DNA of 64,000 nucleotides. Origin: Ahrensia sp. R2A130. Lineage in GTDB: Bacteria; Pseudomonadota; Alphaproteobacteria; Rhizobiales; Rhizobiaceae. Of the stretch, positions 34,996-42,642 are shown one piece after another. The notes beneath the pieces were generated by a model. It had not been told where the DNA came from. It did not search any database and was given only the letters and a program-made list of their open reading frames with translations. Each line of letters begins with the position of its first letter. The first letter of the stretch is position 1. The stretch covers positions 62,001-126,000 of the forward strand of contig NZ_AEEB01000017.1 in assembly GCF_000179775.1 (NCBI RefSeq), in the 5' to 3' direction. Position numbers and translations under genes: made by a program.

Positions 34996-35370
34996 TTGTC
35001 CCAAATGCTCACCACCACCGACGGTCTTGCCGCTCTCATCGTCCTCGTCATTTTCCCGCTGCTGCTCATCGCTTTCGCGATCTGGATGGAGCTTTCACGT
35101 TCCTCCGGCACTCGCGGTGGGGCGGTGGAAATGGTGGTGGGGGAAGCCGTGCGAACGCTGTTGCTCGTCGTGCTGCTGTCCATATTGCCATCGCTGGTGA
35201 ACGGCCTGTCCAGTATCATCCAGCTTGGTTTCCGGCCTGATGGCGGCGGCTGGTTCGTGTTCCCGAACCTGACATTTCTCATCGGTCCGCTGGCATGGCT
35301 TACCATCGTCGCGCTGGTGGTGCGCAGGGTGATCGCCATCAACCGCTGGCTGAAAATCCTGCGCGGCTGA
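34996..35370 (+). CDS. Small polytopic membrane protein, unknown function (TTG start)
   Basis: 124 residues with three predicted membrane helices (about residues 10-33, 44-66 and 88-110) and a positively charged C-terminus (RRVIAINRWLKIL). A perfect AGGAGG (34983-34988), inside the last codons of the acyl-CoA dehydrogenase gene, is seven bases before the TTG at 34996. That supports this rare start over the ATG at 35005. No family was recognised. Its place inside the catabolic operon suggests a membrane accessory role, such as uptake or an electron-transfer anchor, which is inference only. Confidence 0.75.
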   Translation: MSQMLTTTDGLAALIVLVIFPLLLIAFAIWMELSRSSGTRGGAVEMVVGEAVRTLLLVVLLSILPSLVNGLSSIIQLGFRPDGGGWFVFPNLTFLIGPLAWLTIVALVVRRVIAINRWLKILRG

Positions 35371-35374
35371 ATCC

Positions 35375-37582
35375 GTGCCTGATCCGTCACGCCTGCTGCG
35401 TCTTATTCGTCCGCGTACCATCACCGTGATAGGCGGCAAGGAATGTGAGCGCGTGGTGGAGCAATGCGATCGCTTGGGCTTCGACGGCACGATCTGGCCC
35501 GTCCACCCGACGCGCGAAACGCTGGGCGGGCGCAAGTGCTTCCGCTCCATCGCAGACCTGCCCGAAGCACCGGATGCAGCCTATGTCGCGGTGAACCGCG
35601 AACGCACGATCTCCGTTGTCGCCGACTTGGCAATGCGCGGTGCGGGTGGCGCAATCTGCTACGCGGCAGGGTTTGCCGAAGCCAGTGCGGAAGACGCGGC
35701 TAGCGCCAATCTGCAAACGCGTCTCGTCGAAGCCGCAGGCGACATGCCCATCGTCGGCCCCAACTGCTACGGCCTAATCAACGCACTGGATGGGGCCGCG
35801 CTCTGGCCGGACCAGCATGGCGCAGCCCGAGTGGAAAACGGCGTGGCGATCATCACGCAATCGTCGAACATCGCCATCAATATGACGATGCAAAAGCGCG
35901 GCTTGCCGATTGCGATGGTCCTGACCGCAGGCAATCAGGCGCAGCTCGGCCTGTCCGATCTCGGTGCGGCGATCATCGAAGACGAACGCATCACCGCGCT
36001 TGGCCTGCATATCGAAGGGCTGGACGACGTCCATGCTTTCGAGCGCCTCGCGCTACGTGCCCGTGAATTGGGAAAGCCCATTGTGGCCATCAAGGTCGGG
36101 CGGTCGGAACAGGCGCAGGCGGCAACGATCACCCACACGGCATCTCTCGCCGGAAGTGATGCCGCCCACGATGCATTGTTCACCCGCCTCGGCATCGCCC
36201 GCGTGGATGATATCGCGACCTTTCTGGAAACGCTAAAACTGCTGCACGTCCACGGCGCGTTGCCCGGCGGTGATGTGTTGTCACTATCCTGCTCCGGCGG
36301 CGAGGCGTCGTTGATGGCTGACACTGCTCTGCCCACAGGTCTGGACTGGCGGAGGTTCACGGAAGCAGAAACGGGCGCGCTCCGCACTGAACTTGGCCCG
36401 ATGATCGGCATCGCTAATCCGCTCGACTACAACACCTTCATCTGGGGCGATTGGCCCGCGATGATCCGCATGTACGAGGCGGCGCTCGCACCCGATTTCG
36501 ACCTCGCCATGCTGGTAATTGACATTCCCCCCGCCGACCGTTGCGACCCGGCAGACTGGTTGGGGGCAACGAACGCGTTCATCGCCGCGATGAAGCAAAC
36601 CGGCGCTCGTGCCGCAGTGGTGTCCAGCCTGTCTGAGACGATGCCGGAGGAATTGGCGCAAGATTTGATGGCGAAGGGAATAGCGCCGTTGTGCGGGTTG
36701 GATGCTGCGGTGAGGGCGGCAGACGCAGCGAGATTTATCGGGGAAGTGTGGTCGCGGCCTTTGCCACTTCCCTTACTCCAAACTTCCCCCACACCCAGCT
36801 GTCATCCCCGCGCAGGCGAGGACCCACTCATCAACGAAACGGATGATGCTTTTATTTCTGCGTCTGACAATATGAGTGGCACCACCTCGCAGCCAACACC
36901 TAGTGGAGCGCCCTCAGAAGTGGGTCCCCGCCTGCGCGGGGATGACAACTGTGATGATGAGATGCTGGACGAATATAGGTCGAAGTACGAACTCGCGGCC
37001 TATGGTTTGATCGTTCCGAAGGGCATCAATTTATCTGCTGATGAGGCGGTGAACTTCGGCGACCTCACCCAGCCCTTCGCGCTCAAAGCCCTCGGTATCG
37101 CTCATAAATCCGAAGCCGGTGCCGTGCGTCTGAATCTGACTACAAACGCCGAAGTCGAAGCCGCCCGCAATGACATGGCTGACCTCTCCAGCCGTTTCCT
37201 ACTCGAAGAAATGGCCCCCAAGCCACTCGCCGAGCTCCTCGTGGGCATCACCCGCGACCCCACGGTTGGCCTCATGCTAACCATCGGTGCAGGCGGGGTA
37301 CTGACGGAACTGCTGGACGATGTGGCGAACCTTCTTCTACCCGTCACCGAGGCGGATATTCGCCGCGCCTTGGGTGGCCTAAAAATCGGTCGCCTGCTCG
37401 ACGGCTACCGCGATAGCGATGCGACTGATATCGACGCACTCATCGCCAACATCATCTGCATCGCCCGCTACGCCGAAGCCCACGCAGATACGCTGGAAGA
37501 GCTGGACGTGAACCCGCTTTTCGCCACGCAATACGGGTCGGTGGCGGTGGATGCACTCATTATCAAACGGAGACCGCAATGA
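35375..37582 (+). CDS. NDP-forming acyl-CoA synthetase with in-frame palindromic-repeat insertion
   Basis: 735 residues from a GTG start. Domains in order: CoA-binding Rossmann fold (PRTITVIGG, then YVAVNRERTISVV); succinyl-CoA-ligase flavodoxin-like region (VGPNCYGLINA, ITQSSNIAINM) with a candidate phospho-His in ITHTASLAGSDAAHD; a second ligase domain (PLDYNTFIWGD); and a C-terminal ATP-grasp domain (KALGIAHKSEAGAVRLNL, IGAGGVLTELLDD). It activates a carboxylic acid to its CoA ester. About 50 residues at 475-525 (SCHPRAGEDP to EVGPRLRGDDN) come from an inserted palindromic repeat that sits exactly in the linker before ATP-grasp, without a stop or frameshift. The stop overlaps the next ATG (ATGA). 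Confidence 0.9.
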   Translation: MPDPSRLLRLIRPRTITVIGGKECERVVEQCDRLGFDGTIWPVHPTRETLGGRKCFRSIADLPEAPDAAYVAVNRERTISVVADLAMRGAGGAICYAAGFAEASAEDAASANLQTRLVEAAGDMPIVGPNCYGLINALDGAALWPDQHGAARVENGVAIITQSSNIAINMTMQKRGLPIAMVLTAGNQAQLGLSDLGAAIIEDERITALGLHIEGLDDVHAFERLALRARELGKPIVAIKVGRSEQAQAATITHTASLAGSDAAHDALFTRLGIARVDDIATFLETLKLLHVHGALPGGDVLSLSCSGGEASLMADTALPTGLDWRRFTEAETGALRTELGPMIGIANPLDYNTFIWGDWPAMIRMYEAALAPDFDLAMLVIDIPPADRCDPADWLGATNAFIAAMKQTGARAAVVSSLSETMPEELAQDLMAKGIAPLCGLDAAVRAADAARFIGEVWSRPLPLPLLQTSPTPSCHPRAGEDPLINETDDAFISASDNMSGTTSQPTPSGAPSEVGPRLRGDDNCDDEMLDEYRSKYELAAYGLIVPKGINLSADEAVNFGDLTQPFALKALGIAHKSEAGAVRLNLTTNAEVEAARNDMADLSSRFLLEEMAPKPLAELLVGITRDPTVGLMLTIGAGGVLTELLDDVANLLLPVTEADIRRALGGLKIGRLLDGYRDSDATDIDALIANIICIARYAEAHADTLEELDVNPLFATQYGSVAVDALIIKRRPQ
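36799..36948. repeat. Palindromic repeat, copy 2, inside acyl-CoA synthetase gene
   Basis: 150 bases (50 codons) with the same inverted arms as copies in gaps at 30739, 38410 and 44793 (arms begin CTGTCATCCCCGCGCAGG, with minor changes). In the host frame it encodes CHPRAGEDP at the left arm and VGPRLRGDD at the right arm. The centre contains no stop in this frame, unlike the other copies. It lies between the ligase and ATP-grasp domains. Confidence 0.92.
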
Positions 37583-38388
37583 CCGATATTCTCGACCGAG
37601 ACGAACAACCCATCCGCACCCGCCGCGATGGTGGTGTGCTGCTTGTCACCATCGACCGGCCCAAGGCCAACGCCATCAACCTCGCCACCAGCCGCATCAT
37701 GGGCGATGTGTTTGCAGCCTTCCGCGACGACCCCGATCTGCGCGTGGCAATCCTCACCAGCACAGGCGAAAAATTCTTTTGCCCCGGTTGGGATTTGAAA
37801 GCCGCATCAGGTGACGATGGCGACGCGGTGGATGGCGACTACGGCGTCGGCGGCTTCGGTGGGCTGCAGGAATTGCCGCGTATGAACAAGCCGGTCATCT
37901 GCGCGGTGAACGGCATCTGCTGCGGCGGTGGGCTGGAAATCGCCCTGTCCTGCGACATCATTCTGGCCGCCGATCACGCCAGTTTCGCCCTACCGGAAAT
38001 CCGCTCCGGCACGGTGGCGGATGCGGCGAGCGTGAAACTGCCCAAGCGCATTCCCTACCACATCGCCATGGAAATGCTGCTCACAGGCCGCTGGCTGGAC
38101 GCCGAGGAAGCCAACCGCTGGGGCATGATAAACCACGTTCACCCGACCGCTGATCTGATGGACAAAGCCTGGGAAACCGCACGCCTGCTGGAGACCGGCC
38201 CGCCGCTCGTTTACGCCGCTATCAAAGAGGTCGTGCGCGATGCCGAGGACAGCCGTTTTCAGGACGCCATGAACCGCATCACCACCCGCCAGCTACCCAC
38301 CGTCGACACGCTCTACGGCAGCGACGACATGATGGAAGGCTTCAATGCCTTCGCGGAAAAGCGCGATCCGGTTTGGAAGGGGAAGTAG
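37579..38388 (+). CDS. Enoyl-CoA hydratase/isomerase, carnitinyl-CoA dehydratase-like
   Basis: 269 residues; its ATG overlaps the synthetase stop (ATGA). It is a crotonase fold with the oxyanion-hole strands GEKFFCPGWDLKA and NGICCGGGLEIALSCDIILAADHASFALPE. The C-terminal FAEKRDPVWKGK and the overall pattern match E. coli CaiD more closely than general hydratases. CaiD interconverts carnitinyl-CoA and crotonobetainyl-CoA; a related betaine substrate is inferred. The gene ends the operon and is followed by a palindromic repeat. Confidence 0.88.
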   Translation: MTDILDRDEQPIRTRRDGGVLLVTIDRPKANAINLATSRIMGDVFAAFRDDPDLRVAILTSTGEKFFCPGWDLKAASGDDGDAVDGDYGVGGFGGLQELPRMNKPVICAVNGICCGGGLEIALSCDIILAADHASFALPEIRSGTVADAASVKLPKRIPYHIAMEMLLTGRWLDAEEANRWGMINHVHPTADLMDKAWETARLLETGPPLVYAAIKEVVRDAEDSRFQDAMNRITTRQLPTVDTLYGSDDMMEGFNAFAEKRDPVWKGK

Positions 38389-38409
38389 GCAAACTAACTT
38401 CACCCTCCG

Positions 38410-38559
38410 CTGTCATCCCCGCGCAGGCGGGGACCCACTTATGAATGTGACGGATGCTTGTTTTTGAGATGAGCTGGCAGCCAAGGGCGGCTTCGCATTA
38501 CACACTGTAAATGTTGGAATGCTTTGCGAAGTGGGTCCCCGCCTGCGCGGGGATGACAG
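38410..38559. repeat. Palindromic repeat, copy 3 (convergent gap)
   Basis: 150 bases with the conserved arms (CTGTCATCCCCGCGCAGG, ending GGGGATGACAG). It fills the gap between convergent caiD-like and TVP38 genes. Part of the centre resembles that of the intragenic copy (an ACGGATG...CTT stretch next to the left arm). The phase used inside the synthetase hits TGA in the centre here. Confidence 0.9.
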
Positions 38560-38572
38560 CGGGGTGCGGGGC

Positions 38573-39316
38573 TTACTCCCCCTCGAACTCCGCCATCTTC
38601 GCCTTCGCCTTGCGCGTCACGATCACCGTCACCACCAGCGTCGCCACAATACCCACGCCCAGCACGATCCATTTCGCGAAGCCCGCATCGTCGCCACCGG
38701 CAGCCGCGCTGCCGCCTGCGGAACCGAGCAGCACGTAGAGCAACGTGCCGGGCATGATGCCGAAGAAGGTTGCAATTTGGGCGGGCCAGAAATTCACCGG
38801 CGTGATGCCGAGGAACCAGTTCTGCAGCGAGAAGGGCAGGGCGGGCGATAGACGTAGCAGCCCCACGACCCTCCAACCTTCATCGCGGATGGCCTCGTTC
38901 ACCGCGCGGAATTTCGGATACTCGGCGACCTTTGTTTGCACCTTGTCGTGGAAGGCGTAGCGGGCCGCGAGGAACGACATGGCCGAACCGAGCGTCGCTC
39001 CGAGAATGACCAGCGGAAATCCGCCCAAGCCCCACACGGCACCGGCGGCCAGTGTCATGAACGATCCCGGCACCAGCACGAACGACGTCACCGCATAGAC
39101 CGCGATGAAGATCACCCAGCCCAGCGGTCCGTAACCCTGCACCCATTCCTGAAAGCCCTGCACCCATTCGGAAATCGGCAGGAAGCGGTAGGCGACGAAA
39201 AGCGCCACCGCGCCCAGTGCGATGGCAGCCCATTTCACCCAGGCAGGTTTGGTCTTGGTGGCGGGTTCATCACTCATGGGAGCGTCCGGGTTCGTCATCA
39301 TGTTGGCGTCGCTCAT
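38573..39316 (-). CDS. TVP38/TMEM64 (DedA-like) membrane protein
   Basis: About 247 residues; the ATG at 39316 was chosen, but a GTG at 39331 and an ATG at 39277 are possible. There are five to six membrane helices. VIFIAVYAVTSFVLVPGSFMTLAAGAVWG and LLRLSPALPFSLQNWFLGITPV are the SNARE-associated/VTT domain signatures, with an Arg and Pro motif forming the half-site reentrant loop. Family members act in phospholipid scrambling or flippase-like transport and metal tolerance. It is convergent with the catabolic operon, with a repeat between. Confidence 0.9.
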   Translation of the reverse strand: MSDANMMTNPDAPMSDEPATKTKPAWVKWAAIALGAVALFVAYRFLPISEWVQGFQEWVQGYGPLGWVIFIAVYAVTSFVLVPGSFMTLAAGAVWGLGGFPLVILGATLGSAMSFLAARYAFHDKVQTKVAEYPKFRAVNEAIRDEGWRVVGLLRLSPALPFSLQNWFLGITPVNFWPAQIATFFGIMPGTLLYVLLGSAGGSAAAGGDDAGFAKWIVLGVGIVATLVVTVIVTRKAKAKMAEFEGE

Positions 39317-39444
39317 AGCATATCTGTGCACCGTGTGTGTTCAACACGATGACAGTTAGAGACCGAACGGTCCGCCTGATACCCACCCTCGCGCAGCCGT
39401 GATGAAGTGTCAGCACGGCTGCGTTTTTCGTGATGAAATCGTTA

Positions 39445-40623
39445 CTACAGAACTTCGAACAAGCCTGCCGCGCCCATGCCGCCGCCGACGCACATGGTGC
39501 AGACGACATACTTCACGCCTTGGCGTTTGCCTTCGATCAGCGCGTGGCCGACCATGCGTGCGCCGGACATGCCGTAGGGGTGGCCGACGGAAATTGCGCC
39601 GCCGTTCACGTTCAGCTTTTCATCGGGAATGCCCAGCACATCGGCGCAATGCAGCACCTGCACGGCAAATGCCTCGTTCAATTCCCACAAGCCGATATCG
39701 TCCATTTTCAGGTTGAACCGCTCCAGCAATTTCGGGATGGCGTAGATCGGGCCGATGCCCATTTCGTCCGGCGCAAGACCGGCCACCGACATGCCGCGAT
39801 AAGCGCCCAGCGGGGTGATGCCGCGGCGTTCCGCTTCCTTTGCTTCCATCACGACAGACGCCGATGCGCCATCCGAAAGCTGCGAGGCATTACCGGCGGT
39901 GATCGTCTTGTCCGGGCCGACAACGGGCTTCAAACCCTGCAAGCCTTCCAACGTGGTGGAGGGGCGGTTGCCTTCGTCTTTATCCAGCGTGACCTCGTGT
40001 TCGGAAACCTCTTTGGTTTCCTTGTTCATCATTTTCATGGTGCTGGTCAGCGGCACGATTTCATCGTCGAACTTGCCCGCTTCCTGTGCAGCCGCCGTCC
40101 GCATCTGCGAGCGGTAGGCGTAGTCGTCCATGCGGTCGCGGGAGATGCCGTAGCGGTCTGCCACAACTTCAGCCGTGTTCAACATCGGCATGTGAATGTC
40201 AGGGTGCATTTCCATCAGGGTCGGATCGACGCCCACGCGCATGTCCGGCGTCTGTACCATGGAGATCGATTCCACCCCGCCACCGACGCAGATCGGCATG
40301 TGGTCGTGCACCACCTGTTTGGCGGCAGTGGCAATCGCCATCATGCCGGACGCGCATTGGCGGTCCATCGTCATGCCGGAAACGTTGGTGGGCAAGCCGC
40401 CGCGAAGCGCTGCCTGACGGGCGATGTTCACCGCCTGCACGCCCTGCTGCATGGCGCAGCCGATCAACACATCGTCGATCTCACCGCCTTCGATACCGGC
40501 GCGCTTTACCGCGTGCTCGATAGCGTGGCCGGCCAGTGTGGCGGACGGCGTGGCGTTGAACGCCCCGCGATAGGCTTTGCCGATGGGGGTGCGGGCGGTG
40601 GAAACGATGACGGCTTCGCGCAT
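39445..40623 (-). CDS. Acetyl-CoA acetyltransferase (thiolase)
   Basis: 392 residues from the ATG at 40623. The nucleophilic Cys lies in [15 protein letters not shown], the middle block is [13 protein letters not shown], and the two C-terminal motifs are [21 protein letters not shown] (His) and [16 protein letters not shown] (second Cys), so all catalytic residues are present. It cleaves 3-ketoacyl-CoA or condenses acetyl-CoA. The short [15 protein letters not shown] form resembles degradative thiolases. It is divergent from the SCP2 gene, so a shared promoter region (40624-40722) may control both. Confidence 0.93.
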   Translation of the reverse strand: MREAVIVSTARTPIGKAYRGAFNATPSATLAGHAIEHAVKRAGIEGGEIDDVLIGCAMQQGVQAVNIARQAALRGGLPTNVSGMTMDRQCASGMMAIATAAKQVVHDHMPICVGGGVESISMVQTPDMRVGVDPTLMEMHPDIHMPMLNTAEVVADRYGISRDRMDDYAYRSQMRTAAAQEAGKFDDEIVPLTSTMKMMNKETKEVSEHEVTLDKDEGNRPSTTLEGLQGLKPVVGPDKTITAGNASQLSDGASASVVMEAKEAERRGITPLGAYRGMSVAGLAPDEMGIGPIYAIPKLLERFNLKMDDIGLWELNEAFAVQVLHCADVLGIPDEKLNVNGGAISVGHPYGMSGARMVGHALIEGKRQGVKYVVCTMCVGGGMGAAGLFEVL

Positions 40624-40722
40624 GATGATGTCTCTTGAAATATGAGTGTGCGGGTTTGTGCCACCATGCACCTTACGTTAAGGGAAGACAACGAACGCAC
40701 TCACTCACTTAGGAACAATTCC

Positions 40723-41025
40723 ATGACCCTCGAAGAACTCACCACCAACATGCAGGCCCGCGTCGCAGAAAAAGGCGGCATCGACGGCAAGGTCGTCAAA
40801 TTCGACCTCACCGATGATGGCGTCATCACCATCGATGGCACCGCAACGCCTGCCACCGTCACCAACGAAGACGGCGAAGCAGACTGCACCGTGAGCCTGA
40901 CCAAAGACACATTCGAAGCCGTAGCCTCCGGCGAAGAAAACGCCCAGATGGCCTTCATGTCCGGCAAACTGAAAGTCGACGGCGACATGGGCATCGCCAT
41001 GCAGCTCGGTTCGATCCTCGGCTAA
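40723..41025 (+). CDS. SCP2 sterol-binding domain protein
   Basis: 100 residues from the ATG at 40723 (AGGAAC upstream). The SCP2 fold is seen in VKFDLTDDGVITIDG, DCTVSLTKDTFEAVASGEEN and the ending MAFMSGKLKVDGDMGIAMQL. It is a small soluble protein with a hydrophobic pocket that binds fatty acyl-CoA or lipids. It is divergent from the thiolase gene, suggesting a lipid-oxidation context. A hairpin-rich region and a strong terminator follow. Confidence 0.92.
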   Translation: MTLEELTTNMQARVAEKGGIDGKVVKFDLTDDGVITIDGTATPATVTNEDGEADCTVSLTKDTFEAVASGEENAQMAFMSGKLKVDGDMGIAMQLGSILG

Positions 41026-41040
41026 CGCCGAGCATCGCGC

Positions 41041-41240
41041 GAGCTGCTTTTGGTTCGCGCTCACGCTGTCGGGCTTCGCCCTACGCTCCGCATTTTTGTT
41101 GCTTCGCTGCGCGGGGCGGCTGGATTGCTCGTCAAACGGCTCTTCGCCGTCTGACCATCCCGCAAGGGCGGGGTGGTCTCTTGCAAAGAATTTGCAGTGG
41201 TATTTTAGAACGAAACGGTCCTGCGGGACCGTCTTTTTTT
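41041..41240 (+). ncRNA. Hairpin-rich 3' region or small RNA ending in a strong terminator
   Basis: Four stem-loops in order: GGGC/GCCC (41071-41081), ACGGC/GCCGT (41136-41150), CCATCCCGC/GCGGGGTGG (41155-41176, one G-U) and finally ACGGTCC-TGCG-GGACCGT (41215-41232) followed by CTTTTTTT. The region has no coding frame. It either is the long 3' UTR of the SCP2 gene or an independent small RNA with its own promoter; I see no decisive promoter. It shares the 16-mer GCGCTCACGCTGTCGG with the region after mutL. Confidence 0.5.
41215..41240 (+). terminator. Rho-independent terminator
   Basis: A seven-bp stem (41215-41221 with 41226-41232) with a TGCG tetraloop is followed by CTTTTTTT. This is the clearest intrinsic terminator in the window. 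Confidence 0.9.
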
Positions 41241-41532
41241 AGCTGAAGTCATTAAGCAGTTATGTGAGTTTTTGAACATTGGTTCGAAGCCGATATAAGA
41301 ATGTTCCATATATTCAATTATGCGACTTTGTAGGTTGCTTGGAGCCCAAGCTGGGCGTTGGTCTTGTCCTCGCGTAGATATTTGCAATATCATTTCGACT
41401 ATTTTAGAACTAGGAGTAGAGTGAAAAGTCACATTCATTCATAGTGGGTTCATGCAGCTTGTTGTTAGTTCGCTATGTATTTTTGCTATTCAACATTAAG
41501 CGCCTGCGCGCACTCAGACAAAGGACAGAACA
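41241..41532. other. AT-richer gap without a convincing gene
   Basis: The base composition drops clearly below that of the surrounding genes from about 41180 to 41900. A minus-strand frame of 77 codons (41205-41438) runs over the terminator, has no ribosome site, no recognisable domain and no coding bias like its neighbours. Nothing else is recognised. The composition suggests a recently acquired or non-coding segment. Confidence 0.5.
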
Positions 41533-41775
41533 ATGCGTATAGAATTCAAAATTGTAATGACCGCAATCTTATTTGCAGGCTTTATTTTGCCAACACAATC
41601 TTTTGCTGAAGGCGATCCTCCTACGCCTGTGGCTTACACTCCACCTCCTGCACATATTGCCACAGTTCAGAAAAAAATTGTTTGCAAAGCGGGCGACAAA
41701 AAGTGTTTGAAGAGGGCTCGTTCTTCTGGTCCCAAAAAAAATAATCGCGCAACTTCTGTTCTTGTTAAAAAGTAA
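41533..41775 (+). CDS. Small secreted cationic protein, unrecognised
   Basis: 80 residues with an AAGGA site seven bases upstream. A clean Sec signal peptide (MTAILFAGFILPTQSFA, cleavage about residue 25) precedes a mature chain of about 55 residues: a proline-rich start (GDPPTPVAYTPPPAH), then two Cys four residues apart on a basic ground (CKAGDKKC), and a Lys/Arg-rich tail. The gene is clearly more AT-rich than its neighbours and lies alone in a gene-poor gap, which suggests horizontal origin or an orphan gene. No homologous family was recognised. A periplasmic, cell-surface or toxin-like peptide is conceivable but unproven. Confidence 0.6.
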   Translation: MRIEFKIVMTAILFAGFILPTQSFAEGDPPTPVAYTPPPAHIATVQKKIVCKAGDKKCLKRARSSGPKKNNRATSVLVKK

Positions 41776-42042
41776 TAATTATTAAAATCAATTTTTAAAA
41801 TTAATTGCGTGCCTTGATCGTTGAGTGAAAGTCCTGTGTTTAATTTTTAGAACTGTCGCAAAAACCATCGTTTTCGCAACGCCAATCGACAGTGAACGAG
41901 TTCAGTGGGTTAGGCGTCGCAAAAATTGGTCGCAGAACTCTCACGGCTTTCCTGCTAAGGCTCGAAGCCATTATTCGCTTAAGCGTAAACAATCTCTCCC
42001 CGCCTTCTCCACCTCCCGTATTCTGCATCTTCTTTCGCGCAT

Positions 42043-42387
42043 GAGCCGGTCGTCCGGACCGACCTGATGACTGCGCGATTGCGATCCTTCCGTCGCTGAC
42101 CGTGTAACGAACGGCAGAATTTAGACAGCGGGCGGAGCGTTGGAACGCCACACGCCAAACGCCACCAATCAGGCGGTTAACAGGGTAGTGTCGCGGCACC
42201 AGCAATGGTGCGGCCCTGTCGATGCAGGGTCGGGATGGTTCACACTGAACCATTGCCGCGGATGGGTGCCGGCTTGCGAGGCGGAAAACACTCGTGCAGC
42301 AGGATCGAGCGGGGCGAAGGCGTGTGCCTTTTCGCCTGAGACTACAGGCTAACGGCAGACTTCTTCGTCCCGCTGGCTCATTTTTTT
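42043..42387 (+). ncRNA. Unidentified structured RNA candidate with closing helix and T-tract
   Basis: Within an 867-base gap, the first bases GAGCCGG (42043-42049) can pair with CTGGCTC (42373-42379), directly followed by seven T residues. Inside lie consecutive hairpins: GGTCG/CCGACC (42048-42064), GCACC/GGTGC (42196-42211), CCCTG/CAGGG (42214-42229), ATGGTTCA-CAC-TGAACCAT (42235-42253) and GGCGAAGGC/GCC..TTCGCC (42313-42336). A further 9-bp hairpin (42403-42423) lies outside. Hallmarks of RNase P RNA, 4.5S RNA and tmRNA were sought but not found. A long minus-strand frame here has implausible, Arg/Cys/Ser-rich composition and is considered accidental. Confidence 0.5.
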
Positions 42388-42497
42388 GGTCGCGGTCGCT
42401 TACGTCCAAACGGCGTTTGGACGACGACAGCTTGCTCCTCAATCGGACGCGGTAACGCGGGTCGATGCTTTCGCACGTCGTAAATCCAAAACCCGTT

Positions 42498-42530
42498 GTC
42501 ATCCCCACGAAAGCGGGGACCCATTTCGCA
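42498..42530. repeat. Half copy / variant of the palindromic repeat
   Basis: GTCATCCCCACGAAAGCGGGGACCCA-type arm: it resembles the left arm of the other repeats but with ACGAAAG in place of GCGCAGG, and no right arm is found before the mrp start. It is probably a decayed or related repeat. Confidence 0.6.
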
Positions 42531-42642
42531 ACGAAACGAAATTGATGGCGGCCTCCGCCTAAATCCGGCACTCCACCACTTCCCACCGTATTGCAAATCC
42601 CTTACTCCACGAAAGGAATTTTCAAGACGGGCACGACCAATC

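Noticed and set aside
41205-41438. 77-codon minus-strand frame in the AT-rich gap
   Set aside because: It overlaps the strong terminator, lacks a ribosome site and has no recognisable features.
42235-42253. Possible tRNA or tmRNA T-arm (GGTTCA...TGAACC)
   Set aside because: Stem of 8 bp with a 3-nt loop; no acceptor or anticodon arms and no CCA end.
41840-42586. Long minus-strand reading frame (about 248 codons) across the hairpin-rich gap
   Set aside because: The product is Arg/Ser/Cys-rich with no domain and covers strong RNA hairpins and part of the palindromic repeat. Its codon use differs from real genes, and a non-coding RNA explains the region better.
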